A stretch of DNA of 17,840 bases, taken from Ghiorsea sp. (GTDB taxonomy: Bacteria; Pseudomonadota; Zetaproteobacteria; Mariprofundales; Mariprofundaceae). Position numbers and translations under genes: made by a program. The DNA is taken from the NCBI GenBank assembly GCA_027019685.1, contig JALUWH010000065.1:1-17840 (forward strand), in the 5' to 3' direction. Shown here piece after piece: positions 6,155 through 13,025 of the stretch. Position 1 is the first letter of the stretch; every line of letters begins with the position of its first letter. Under the pieces are notes generated by a model. That model ran no database searches and was not told the DNA's origin. It saw only the letters and a program-made list of their open reading frames with translations.

Positions 6155-6406
6155 ATGAAACATGCATGTGAAGAGATAAGTCATTTAGCTTCTGAGAAGT
6201 TAGAGCGTCGATTAAGTTTTATGGAAACTGTTCGCCTACGTTTGCATATGCTGATGTGCTCGGCATGTAGACATTATGATGCTCACATCACAACCCTACA
6301 TAAGGCATTAAAGATAAAGCGAAAAAACACTTTTAATGCGATTCATTTGCCTCAAGATAAAAGAAAAAAGATTGAAATAGCGCTTAAAGACTCACCTCGA
6401 GATTAA
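6155..6406 (+). CDS. Zinc-finger anti-sigma factor (zf-HC2)
   Basis: The 83-residue soluble protein begins MKHACEEI. It has the anti-sigma zinc-binding layout of an early Cys (Cys5), then LASEKLERRLSFMET-type helix residues, and the diagnostic H-x3-C-x2-C (His31, Cys35, Cys38) in LHMLMCSACR. There is no membrane segment, so it should act in the cytoplasm by holding the sigma factor encoded 7 nt upstream. Zinc-coordinating cysteines of this type are often redox- or metal-sensitive in known ZAS proteins, which suggests, but does not prove, a thiol-stress trigger. The start is ATG 6155, and GGTGA overlapping the sigma stop codon serves as SD with 7-nt spacing. The C-terminal half is very lysine-rich. 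Confidence 0.85.
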   Translation: MKHACEEISHLASEKLERRLSFMETVRLRLHMLMCSACRHYDAHITTLHKALKIKRKNTFNAIHLPQDKRKKIEIALKDSPRD

Positions 6407-6530
6407 AGTATTGCTTACAAACGAAGTGTTAGGTGATGATTTGTTTGTGAAATGGTGATTTAACTTTTAGAGTTACCCCTGCACTATGACAAAGTCTTAA
6501 ATATTACTGTTGCAAGAAAGGAGTTAAACT

Positions 6531-8003
6531 TTGACAGGTGATACACAAGTAGGTTTAGCTCCTATTGCTGATGTTCCACGTTTTCCTGTACGTTGGCGCT
6601 GGACTATGGTGGTTGGTCTTGCTGTAACCCTTGCTGTTGCAGTATTATCATTGATAGTGCTAGATATGGAACGAGATGCTTGGTTGAAAAATCAAGAGAC
6701 ACAAGCTGGCGTGCAAGTTAGCAGACTGGGTGATGAGTTGAAAATCCCTATGTTGGCGGGTAGTGCCGCTGAAACAGACTTCGTTATGCGTAATTTTGCG
6801 GAAAAGGTACCTTATGTAACAGCTGTATTTTTTAAAAGTTCATCATCGCAAGTGTGGTCAGTTGGTGAATTGGGTAACATTGAACAGGTTTTGACTGAGG
6901 TTGAACTTTCGCATGAAACCATACGTTTACCTGTCGATGACTTATGGTTTGCTAAGCAAGTAACTTATGGAGGTACTAATATTGCACTAATTGCGGTGCG
7001 TTATTCCGAAGAAGCATGGGATGCCATTGCGAGTCAATTATTGCAGCGTATGTTGTTGGCTGCATTTTTTGTAATTGTATTGTCAGGTGTATTTGTGTAT
7101 TGGCTTGCAGGACGTATGAGTAAACCGCTGGAAGATTTGGCTTTGGCTGCGCGGCATGTGGCATATGGTGATTACCATCAACGCTTGGAAATTGTAGGCA
7201 ATGATGAGTTAAGTGATGCGGCAGGACAATTTAACAAAATGGTTGAAGAATTAGCGCATAAGGAAGAAATGCGGGCTGTATTGGGCAGGTACCTTAACCC
7301 AGAGTTGGTCTCAGACGTATTTGAAAGTCGTGGTTTGGGTAAACTAGAAAATCGCAAGCAAGAAGTCACGGTGTTATTCGCTGATATGGTCGAGTTTACA
7401 GCATTTTCAGAAAGTACAGATACCGAAGAAGTGGTTGAGGTACTTAACCAAAACTTTGAAGTTTTCCACCGTATTATCGATTATTATGGTGGTCATGTGG
7501 ATAAGTATATTGGTGATGCTGTGATGGCAGTTTTTAACCATCCTAAACAAGATACACAGCATGTTCGGAATGCAGTGATGGCTGCTGTAGCTATGACTGA
7601 GGCATGTCGGAAATTAGCCGTATTACGCAAAGATGGTCAGGCTGTTTCCTTTCGAGTTGGTTTAAATTGTGGTGATGTTATTGTTGGTAATATTGGTGCT
7701 GCAGAGCGCTTGGAATATACAGTGATTGGTGATGCTGTGAATGTAGCCTCGCGTATGGGTGGTTTGGGTGAAGGTGGTGAAGTTGTATTACCATTTGCTA
7801 CATTTGAGGCAGCAGGAGAAGGTTTTTCCTTTCAAGATATGGGTGAAATTTCTGTCAAAGGTGTAAGTGAACCTCTGCGTTGTGGTGTGGTAAACATTGT
7901 GGATGATACCTTATATCATGATATGTGTATCTCTGTTGCTATGGCATTTGATTCAACACTGCCTACTGATGTAAGAATGATTATTGGAGATATTGAAAAA
8001 TGA
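6531..8003 (+). CDS. Membrane-bound HAMP-class III adenylate/guanylate cyclase
   Basis: Makes a cyclic nucleotide (most likely cAMP) in response to an extracytoplasmic cue. Order over 490 residues: TM1 about 25-44; a periplasmic sensor region of about 125 residues with no recognised fold; TM2 about 172-193; HAMP about 194-246; class III cyclase domain about 275-455. Metal-binding aspartates are Asp285 (VLFADMVEFT) and Asp329 (DKYIGDAVMA). Lys325 fits the adenine-selecting lysine, and Asn404 and Arg408 in NVASRM fit the transition-state residues. Thr397 replaces the usual adenine-contacting Asp, which is the hallmark of class IIIb cyclases, known for bicarbonate stimulation. The start is TTG 6531, decided by AGGAG (6519-6523) at 7 nt. 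The stop overlaps the next gene (ATGA). cAMP rather than cGMP is inference. Confidence 0.93.
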   Translation: MTGDTQVGLAPIADVPRFPVRWRWTMVVGLAVTLAVAVLSLIVLDMERDAWLKNQETQAGVQVSRLGDELKIPMLAGSAAETDFVMRNFAEKVPYVTAVFFKSSSSQVWSVGELGNIEQVLTEVELSHETIRLPVDDLWFAKQVTYGGTNIALIAVRYSEEAWDAIASQLLQRMLLAAFFVIVLSGVFVYWLAGRMSKPLEDLALAARHVAYGDYHQRLEIVGNDELSDAAGQFNKMVEELAHKEEMRAVLGRYLNPELVSDVFESRGLGKLENRKQEVTVLFADMVEFTAFSESTDTEEVVEVLNQNFEVFHRIIDYYGGHVDKYIGDAVMAVFNHPKQDTQHVRNAVMAAVAMTEACRKLAVLRKDGQAVSFRVGLNCGDVIVGNIGAAERLEYTVIGDAVNVASRMGGLGEGGEVVLPFATFEAAGEGFSFQDMGEISVKGVSEPLRCGVVNIVDDTLYHDMCISVAMAFDSTLPTDVRMIIGDIEK

Positions 8004-9148
8004 ACCAGCGCGTATATGTCATATTGATTGCTGCTTTGCTTTTGTCAGGTTGTGCTGGTAAGGGCGGCTTTAATGATTTTCGTGTATCGGTAGGTTTGAT
8101 TAGTCCATATAAAGCGGCTGAAGAATCATTTAAGAAAGGTGAAATGATGGAAGCACGTCAGCGCTTAGTATCCATCAAGAAAACAGATAAAGATTATGAC
8201 AAAGCACGTAGATTTTTAAATAATAAAGTTGACCCTGCGCGGTTCAAATTACTTCGTTACTATGCAAAAAAAGGGAAAAGTGAAGAGGCAGATGGTCATT
8301 GGGCTCAAGCTGAAGAAGCATATAAAACTGCGGCTGGTTTATCTCGTAGCCCTAAGGCGTTGTTGCGTTATCAAAAGGCGATGAATATTAAAGCACGTCA
8401 ATTACGTATGCAAAGCTTGTATATGCAGCGCTTACAAGAAGATGATGCTTGGTTAGAATGGCTGGATAATTATACACCACCACGTGGATTACTGGGTGAT
8501 GATGTTGCATTTGCTTTGGCTCGTGATGATTTGGCTGAGGTCTTGGAATATAGAGTTGATCATGCATTATGGCTAGCGAATAAACATAAGAAATTGGGTC
8601 TTCCTGAAATTGCTTGGGTGTATGCAGACTCTTATTTACGTTTTAAACCTGACTCCAAAAAAGCAATGGATTTAAAGCTGGCGATGAAAAAACTCATGCC
8701 GAAAGTATTAAATATTGAGAAAATTGATAAAAAAACAGTGTTGAGCCAGACAAAGAAAGTATATCAAATAAATCCAATAAAAACTGTGTATAAAAAAGTG
8801 AGTAAGAAAGATGTTCAGCTTTTGATGAAAGCAGAAAAGTGGGCAAAAGCTAAACGTGCGGCATTAACCTTACGCCGACAAGGTAACCCTGATGCCGATG
8901 CTTTACTTAAAGTGATTGAGCAAAAAACATCTGCACTTGCAGCAAGAGCTTATGAGCAAGGTAATATTGCTTTCCGTAAAGAGCATATTGAACAAGCTGT
9001 CTCTTTTTGGGAAAAAGCAGTGCAATGGATGCCTGATGAACAATTATATGTAGATACATTAAGAAGAGGGCGCAAAGTACAAGAGCGTTTGGCAGCATTA
9101 AAACGTGAGGAAAGCCCTGCTGAAAAAGATAGTAAGGTTGAGGAATAA
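8000..9148 (+). CDS. TPR-like repeat lipoprotein
   Basis: The 382-residue precursor has a lipoprotein signal peptide with lipobox LSGC (Cys18) and Ala at +2, which predicts outer-membrane sorting by Lol. The mature protein is highly charged (Lys, Glu) and alpha-helical, with helix pairs resembling tetratricopeptide repeats at about 35-60, 95-130, 270-300 and 310-345 (for example a GNIAF-x-KEHIEQAVSFWEKAV unit). A hydrophobic or aromatic middle (residues 135-215) breaks the repeat pattern. Its ATG overlaps the cyclase stop by 4 bp, so the two are translated together, suggesting it may be a periplasmic partner of the cyclase sensor region or an envelope scaffold. I cannot name a family. Lipid attachment would need LspA, encoded at 2739. 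Confidence 0.8.
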   Translation: MNQRVYVILIAALLLSGCAGKGGFNDFRVSVGLISPYKAAEESFKKGEMMEARQRLVSIKKTDKDYDKARRFLNNKVDPARFKLLRYYAKKGKSEEADGHWAQAEEAYKTAAGLSRSPKALLRYQKAMNIKARQLRMQSLYMQRLQEDDAWLEWLDNYTPPRGLLGDDVAFALARDDLAEVLEYRVDHALWLANKHKKLGLPEIAWVYADSYLRFKPDSKKAMDLKLAMKKLMPKVLNIEKIDKKTVLSQTKKVYQINPIKTVYKKVSKKDVQLLMKAEKWAKAKRAALTLRRQGNPDADALLKVIEQKTSALAARAYEQGNIAFRKEHIEQAVSFWEKAVQWMPDEQLYVDTLRRGRKVQERLAALKREESPAEKDSKVEE

Positions 9149-9150
9149 AC

Positions 9151-10257
9151 ATGCGTGATTCGATTGTGATGCCACGCCGTAAAACGCGGCAGATTATGGT
9201 GGGTAACGTGCCAGTCGGTGGTGATGCACCCATTGCTGTGCAATCCATGACCAACACATTAACTACAGATATTGATGCCACAGTAGCACAAGTGTTTTCC
9301 TTGGAAGAAGCGGGTGCTGATATTGTTCGTATTTCTGTGCCTGATGCAGAATCTGCTGCTGCCATGCCTGAAATCTTGGCGCAAACCAACTTGCCGATTA
9401 TTGCGGACATTCATTTCAGCTACAAAATGGCATTGCTTGCGCTTGATGCAGGTGTGCATGGTCTTAGGTTGAATCCAGGCAACATTGGTAGCCGAGATAG
9501 GGTTGAAAGAGTTGTTAAAGCAGCGCAAGAACGTGGTGTTTCGATTCGTATTGGGGTAAACGCGGGTTCTTTGGAAAAAGAAGTCAATGAAAAGTATGGT
9601 GAGCCATGTGCTGATGCCATGGTGGAATCGGCTTTAGGACATATTCGTATTCTTGAAGATATGAATTTTAATGACATCAAAGTATCTCTTAAAGCCAGTA
9701 ATATTCCCATGACAGTGGCAGCATACCGTAAGCTTGCAGATAAAGTGGATTATCCTTTTCATTTGGGCATTACTGAATCAGGTAGTTTGTTTGGTGGTAC
9801 CGTTAAATCATCAGTGGGTTTAGGTTTGATTTTAGCTGATGGTATTGGTGATACTATTCGTGTGTCACTGGCTGCAGAACCTAAAGAAGAAATTAAAGTA
9901 GGCTTTGAAATCCTTAAAAGCCTTGGTTTACGTCACCGAGGGGTCAACCTTATTGCCTGCCCATCATGTGCTCGGCAAAAATTTAATGTGATTGAAACTG
10001 TACAACTTTTGGAAGAGCGCTTGGCGCATATTCAAGAGAGTGTGGATGTGGCTGTGATTGGATGTGTGGTTAATGGTCCAGGTGAAGCCAAAGAAGTTGA
10101 TTTAGGTATAACAGGTGGTTATCCCGTGCATACCTTTTATCATGATGGTGAGAAGTTTGGTAAAGTGCGCTCCAACACTATGGTTGATAGTTTGGTTGAA
10201 GAAGTTGAAAAACGTGCTGCGATGATTCGAGAAGCCAAGGAGAAGGGCAATGCTTAA
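9151..10257 (+). CDS. ispG: 4-hydroxy-3-methylbut-2-en-1-yl diphosphate synthase
   Basis: Penultimate enzyme of the MEP isoprenoid pathway: it reductively opens the MEcPP ring to HMBPP using a [4Fe-4S] cluster. The 368-residue protein is the short bacterial form, with an N-terminal TIM barrel (VQSMTNT, ADIHF, LRLNPGNIG) and a C-terminal domain. The cluster ligands are Cys270 and Cys273 (ACPSC) and Cys305 in GCVVNGPGEA, with Glu312 as the fourth ligand. Electrons come from flavodoxin or ferredoxin; a 2[4Fe-4S] ferredoxin gene lies at 2371-2625, though a link is only a guess. The ATG at 9151 is 2 nt after the lipoprotein stop, with GAGG upstream. The small lipoprotein gene begins inside its last codons (8-bp overlap). 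Confidence 0.97.
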   Translation: MRDSIVMPRRKTRQIMVGNVPVGGDAPIAVQSMTNTLTTDIDATVAQVFSLEEAGADIVRISVPDAESAAAMPEILAQTNLPIIADIHFSYKMALLALDAGVHGLRLNPGNIGSRDRVERVVKAAQERGVSIRIGVNAGSLEKEVNEKYGEPCADAMVESALGHIRILEDMNFNDIKVSLKASNIPMTVAAYRKLADKVDYPFHLGITESGSLFGGTVKSSVGLGLILADGIGDTIRVSLAAEPKEEIKVGFEILKSLGLRHRGVNLIACPSCARQKFNVIETVQLLEERLAHIQESVDVAVIGCVVNGPGEAKEVDLGITGGYPVHTFYHDGEKFGKVRSNTMVDSLVEEVEKRAAMIREAKEKGNA

Positions 10258-10585
10258 ATATATCATGGTTGGATTAATGGTTCTGGTTTTAGCAGGTTGC
10301 ACCCAAGAGACACAAAATAAATTTGGCAGAGCTGTACAAAACTGGACAGGTGTTAACGGTGTATTAGAAGTGTATGCTGGCAATAAACTGGTGAAACGGT
10401 TTTTAGAAATAGATAAGTTGAGTACAGCTGTAGCTACAGATGGTAATACGCCACGCCCATATCGTTTTGGTTACGGTATTCTGGATGAAAATTTAAATAT
10501 GGTTGCTGATAAACGCGAAAAGAAAGTGTATTTTGAGTTTTCAGATTATTCCACGTCTTACATTTTTTATACCTATCCAAAGTAG
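10250..10585 (+). CDS. Small hypothetical lipoprotein
   Basis: The 111-residue precursor has a lipobox LAGC (Cys17) after a short hydrophobic signal (residues 4-16), with Thr at +2, so outer-membrane attachment is expected. The mature domain of about 95 residues has a mixed strand-like pattern (GVLEVYAG, KKVYFEFSDYSTSYIFYTY) rich in Tyr and Phe. I do not recognise the family. The ATG at 10250 overlaps the ispG stop by 8 bp and is served by AAGGAG (10237-10242) 7 nt upstream within ispG, so translation is coupled. It closes the apparent cyclase-TPR lipoprotein-ispG operon, and no clear terminator follows. Confidence 0.75.
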   Translation: MLKYIMVGLMVLVLAGCTQETQNKFGRAVQNWTGVNGVLEVYAGNKLVKRFLEIDKLSTAVATDGNTPRPYRFGYGILDENLNMVADKREKKVYFEFSDYSTSYIFYTYPK

Positions 10586-10866
10586 TGTTTCACGACTTAT
10601 GTTTAGCGTCCTTTTTTATAGGGAGAGTATAACTCTTCCTTGAGAGCGAGTTTAGCCATAATTTCTTAAACCTTTTCTGGCTGGTTTCAGATTGTTTGAG
10701 TTTTTTTCAACATTCTTCATTGCTCTTGAAAGCGTACGAATGCAGGTTTAATCTCACTTCATTTAAAGAACAGTTTTTTTATCTTAAGAACTGCTCAAAG
10801 AATTTTATTAGGGGCTGAACTTTAGGCTAACCCCTATAATCATCAAAATCGTGTGAGGGTAGTTTG
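10586..10866. other. 281-nt non-coding region
   Basis: I see no convincing gene on either strand. It holds an 8-bp hairpin (10621-10628 with 10632-10639, one G-U pair, loop ATA) not followed by a U-run. A second imperfect dyad lies at 10768-10775/10789-10796, around a T7 tract. Near the right end are the TAGGGG/CCCCTA repeat and the TATAAT box listed separately. The combination suggests the end of one operon plus the promoter of the next, with room for a small RNA or a regulated leader. Confidence 0.6.
10809..10840 (+). promoter_or_regulatory. Candidate promoter with overlapping inverted repeat, amidotransferase operon
   Basis: A perfect TATAAT -10 box lies at 10835-10840, about 27 nt before the ATG at 10867. 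No good -35 hexamer is found at 16-18 nt. An inverted repeat TAGGGG (10809-10814)/CCCCTA (10831-10836) covers the spacer and enters the -10 box, so a dimeric regulator could compete with or assist RNA polymerase here. The lack of a -35 fits an activator-dependent promoter. This is sequence inference only. Confidence 0.4.
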
Positions 10867-11571
10867 ATGCGTGCACATTATATTCAACATGTAGCTTTTG
10901 AAGGCTTGGGTGCGATTCAGCCTTACTTACAAAAGAAAGGACATGAATTAAGCGTAACTCATTTGTATGCGGGTGAACACCTACCTAGTATGGATACATT
11001 CGACTGGTTGATTGTTATGGGTGGTCCCATGGGTATTTATGATTATGGTAAATTTCCTTGGTTAAAAGCTGAGAAGGTATTAATCAAACAGGCAATTGAT
11101 GCAGGAAAAACTGTACTTGGTATTTGTTTGGGTGCGCAGTTAATTGCTGATGTTTTGGGTAGCACTGTAGATAAAAGGGTAGTGTATGCCGGTAAATACA
11201 AGGAAATTGGTTGGTTTGATATTCACAAGTCAAAAGAACTTGATGGGACGGTGTTGGGCAATGTCTTTCCTGACACCTTAGAGGTCTTCCACTGGCATGG
11301 GGATATGTTTGATGTGCCTGCTGGTGCAAAAGCTGTGGGGAACAGTGCTGCATGCCCAAATCAAGGCTTTGTCTATGACAATCGGGTGGTGGGCTTTCAA
11401 TTTCATTTGGAGACCACGCCTGAATCAGCAGCGGTATTGATTGATGCTTGTGGTGACGAACTTGATGGCAGTGGTTATGTGCAAGATGCGCAAACTATGC
11501 TTGCAGATAAAAAGCGTTTTGAACATTTGAACCAAACTATGTATGCTGTATTACGTGCTTTAGGAGCTTAG
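10867..11571 (+). CDS. Class I (type 1) glutamine amidotransferase, GuaA-domain-like
   Basis: The 234-residue stand-alone amidotransferase has a complete triad: the nucleophile elbow GICLGAQ (Cys87) and His180/Glu182 in FQFHLET. It also has the MGGPMGIYD oxyanion-side loop (51-59), a FHWHGD segment (141-146), and a typical extra C-terminal helical part. This is the YfeJ-like group often annotated as GMP synthase glutamine-hydrolysing domain; it has no ATP pyrophosphatase domain, so it is not GuaA. The family hydrolyses glutamine or gamma-glutamyl amides, and the true substrate is unknown. I choose ATG 10867 (GAGGG at 10855-10859, 7 nt) over the adjacent TTG 10864. It is first in a four-gene operon, with the methyltransferase ATG 1 nt after its stop. 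Confidence 0.9.
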   Translation: MRAHYIQHVAFEGLGAIQPYLQKKGHELSVTHLYAGEHLPSMDTFDWLIVMGGPMGIYDYGKFPWLKAEKVLIKQAIDAGKTVLGICLGAQLIADVLGSTVDKRVVYAGKYKEIGWFDIHKSKELDGTVLGNVFPDTLEVFHWHGDMFDVPAGAKAVGNSAACPNQGFVYDNRVVGFQFHLETTPESAAVLIDACGDELDGSGYVQDAQTMLADKKRFEHLNQTMYAVLRALGA

Positions 11572-11572
11572 G

Positions 11573-12193
11573 ATGACAGATTTATTTGAAAGCAAAGCCG
11601 ATGATTGGGATAAGGGCGATATGAAGCAAATGCTTTCCCAAGCGATTGGTGGGGCGATGGTGCAAAAAGTGGCGTTCCAACCGCAACATCATGTGATGGA
11701 TTTTGGGGCAGGTACGGGTTTGATTTGTTCAGCCATTGCGCCACATGTGCAAAGCATTGCCGCGGTAGATATTTCACCATCTATGTTAGAGCGATTAGCC
11801 GAAAAAACTGAGTTGCAAGGTAGGGTGACCACAGTTTGTCAGGATATTCTGGATTGCCCTTTGAAAGATAAGTTCGATGTGATTGTGAGCGCGATGGCAA
11901 TGCATCATGTGCAAGATACAAATGCCATGCTGCAAAACTTTTATGACCACCTTAAAGAAGGTGGAATTGTAGCTCTGGCAGATTTGGATGCAGAAGATGG
12001 AAGCTTTCACCCTGAAGATATTGAAGGGGTATTTCATGATGGGTTTGATAGAAGTGAACTACAAAGCAAGTTAGAGCGAGTGGGGTTTCGAGATGTTCAT
12101 TTTGAAACTGTCACCACGGTATATAAAGATGATAAGACTTATCCCATATTTATGGTAATGGCGAGCAAAGTTGAGAGGGTATCTGGATTATGA
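11573..12193 (+). CDS. Class I SAM-dependent methyltransferase
   Basis: The 206-residue cytoplasmic enzyme has a Rossmann-type methyltransferase core: motif I VMDFGAGTG (41-49, Asp43), the acidic end of strand 2 at Asp66 (AAVDIS), a QDILDCP segment (90-96), motif IV-like VIVSAMAMHH (103-112), and LKEGGIVALADL after it. The pattern resembles UbiE/YcgJ-type small-molecule methyltransferases; the substrate cannot be read from the sequence. The ATG at 11573 is preceded by AGGAG (11562-11566) within the end of the amidotransferase gene. It overlaps the DUF2164 gene by 4 bp (ATGA), so all are likely co-translated. Confidence 0.9.
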   Translation: MTDLFESKADDWDKGDMKQMLSQAIGGAMVQKVAFQPQHHVMDFGAGTGLICSAIAPHVQSIAAVDISPSMLERLAEKTELQGRVTTVCQDILDCPLKDKFDVIVSAMAMHHVQDTNAMLQNFYDHLKEGGIVALADLDAEDGSFHPEDIEGVFHDGFDRSELQSKLERVGFRDVHFETVTTVYKDDKTYPIFMVMASKVERVSGL

Positions 12194-12438
12194 TTACTTT
12201 TTCTGATGGCGAGAAAGAAGTATTGGTGCATAAAATTAAGCGTTATTTTGATCAAGAAATGGATCAAGATTTAGGGCAGTTTGAGGCGGAATCTGTGTTG
12301 GACTTTTTCTCAACTGAGGTGGGTAGTTATTTTTATAACCGTGGTTTGTTGGATGCACAAGCAATATTAGCGGAGCGTTTGGATGTGGTTCAAGATGCTA
12401 TTTATGAGCTTGAAAAACCAACGACATTTAGCAAGTGA
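12190..12438 (+). CDS. DUF2164 family protein
   Basis: The 82-residue acidic helical protein matches the DUF2164 pattern: a K-R-Y-F-D-Q-E-M-D-Q-D-LGQFEAE segment (about 17-34), LDFF-x-x-E-x-G-x-YFYNRGL (37-53), DAQA-x-L-x-x-R-L-D, and a final YELEKPT. No function is known for the family. The ATG overlaps the methyltransferase stop by 4 bp, and yaiI starts 7 nt after its stop. Family recognition is from memory of the pattern but is strong. Confidence 0.85.
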   Translation: MITFSDGEKEVLVHKIKRYFDQEMDQDLGQFEAESVLDFFSTEVGSYFYNRGLLDAQAILAERLDVVQDAIYELEKPTTFSK

Positions 12439-12445
12439 GTTACCT

Positions 12446-12904
12446 ATGAAAATTTGGGTAGATGCCGATGCATGCCCTGTACCTGTGAAAGAGATGCTGT
12501 TTCGTGCAGCAGAACGTGCACAAATACCAACAATTTTGGTTGCCAATAGCAATATGCAAGTTCCCAAGTCGGCTTATATTTCCAGCGTAAAAGTAGATAG
12601 TGGAGCTGATGTTGCTGATGCTTGGATTGTGGAGCATTTAAGCGAAAAGGACTTGGTAATTACGGCAGATGTACCCTTGGCTGCTGATGTGCTTGAGAAA
12701 GGGGGGATGGCATTGAGCCCACGTGGTAGTTTGTTTTCACCAGAAACGATTAAAGCAAAGTTGAGCATGCGTAATTTTATGGATGAACTTAGGGGCAGTG
12801 GTGTGGTTACGGGTGGGCAATCAGCATTTAATCATAGTGATAGACAAGCCTTTGCCAATCAGTTGGATAAGCTATTAACCCAATATCGTAAACAGAGCGG
12901 CTAG
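12446..12904 (+). CDS. yaiI: YaiI/YqxD family protein (DUF188, UPF0178)
   Basis: The 152-residue protein has exactly the length of E. coli YaiI and shares its blocks: M-x-IWVDADACP (1-11), FRAAERAQIP, LVANS, VKVDSGADVADAWIV, DLVITADVPLAADVLEKG (about 68-85), PRG, the MRNFMDELR segment, and DRQAFANQL near the end. The D-A-D-A-C-P and T-A-D-x-P-L-A motifs place conserved acidic residues as in PIN-like nuclease folds, but no activity is established. The ATG at 12446 is supported by GTGAG (12435-12439) and family length; the open frame extends further upstream inside the DUF2164 gene. It is the last gene of the operon. Confidence 0.93.
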   Translation: MKIWVDADACPVPVKEMLFRAAERAQIPTILVANSNMQVPKSAYISSVKVDSGADVADAWIVEHLSEKDLVITADVPLAADVLEKGGMALSPRGSLFSPETIKAKLSMRNFMDELRGSGVVTGGQSAFNHSDRQAFANQLDKLLTQYRKQSG

Positions 12905-12933
12905 TTTTTAGTTTGCCGTACCGCACGCATGAA

Positions 12934-12954
12934 TTATTTGGATGTTCCAAATAA
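12934..12954. repeat. Perfect 9-bp inverted repeat with 3-nt loop
   Basis: TTATTTGGA (12934-12942) and TCCAAATAA (12946-12954) are exact reverse complements around TGT. The palindrome is 29 nt after the yaiI stop and is not followed by a U-run on either strand, so a classical terminator is unlikely. It could be a 3' stabilising hairpin for the yaiI operon or a protein-binding dyad. Confidence 0.6.
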
Positions 12955-12972
12955 GGGCGCTTTACAAATAAA

Positions 12973-13007
12973 AAAGGCTGCTATTCAGTGATGAAGTAGC
13001 AGCCTTT
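12973..13007 (-). terminator. Rho-independent terminator of the four-cysteine protein gene (possibly bidirectional)
   Basis: An 11-bp perfect stem (12973-12983 with 12997-13007, core GGCTGCTA) closes a 13-nt loop. Read on the minus strand it is followed by a T-rich run (TTTTTTATTT counting the stem end), and it lies 18 nt past the stop of the minus-strand gene. On the plus strand the following bases are only moderately T-rich, so it may also stop the yaiI operon, less efficiently. Confidence 0.88.
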
Positions 13008-13025
13008 AGAACTTTATTTCAAAAG

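Noticed and set aside
6461..6475. TAACT/AGTTA hairpin before the cyclase gene
   Set aside because: A 5-bp AT-rich stem with no T-run; too weak for a terminator or riboswitch call.
10621..10639. Hairpin after the small lipoprotein gene as a rho-independent terminator
   Set aside because: The 8-bp stem is followed by TTGAGAGCG on the plus strand and TATAAAAAAGG on the minus strand. Neither is a U-run.
10867..11571. guaA (GMP synthase)
   Set aside because: Only the amidotransferase domain is present, with no ATP pyrophosphatase or dimerisation domain. It is a stand-alone class I amidotransferase.
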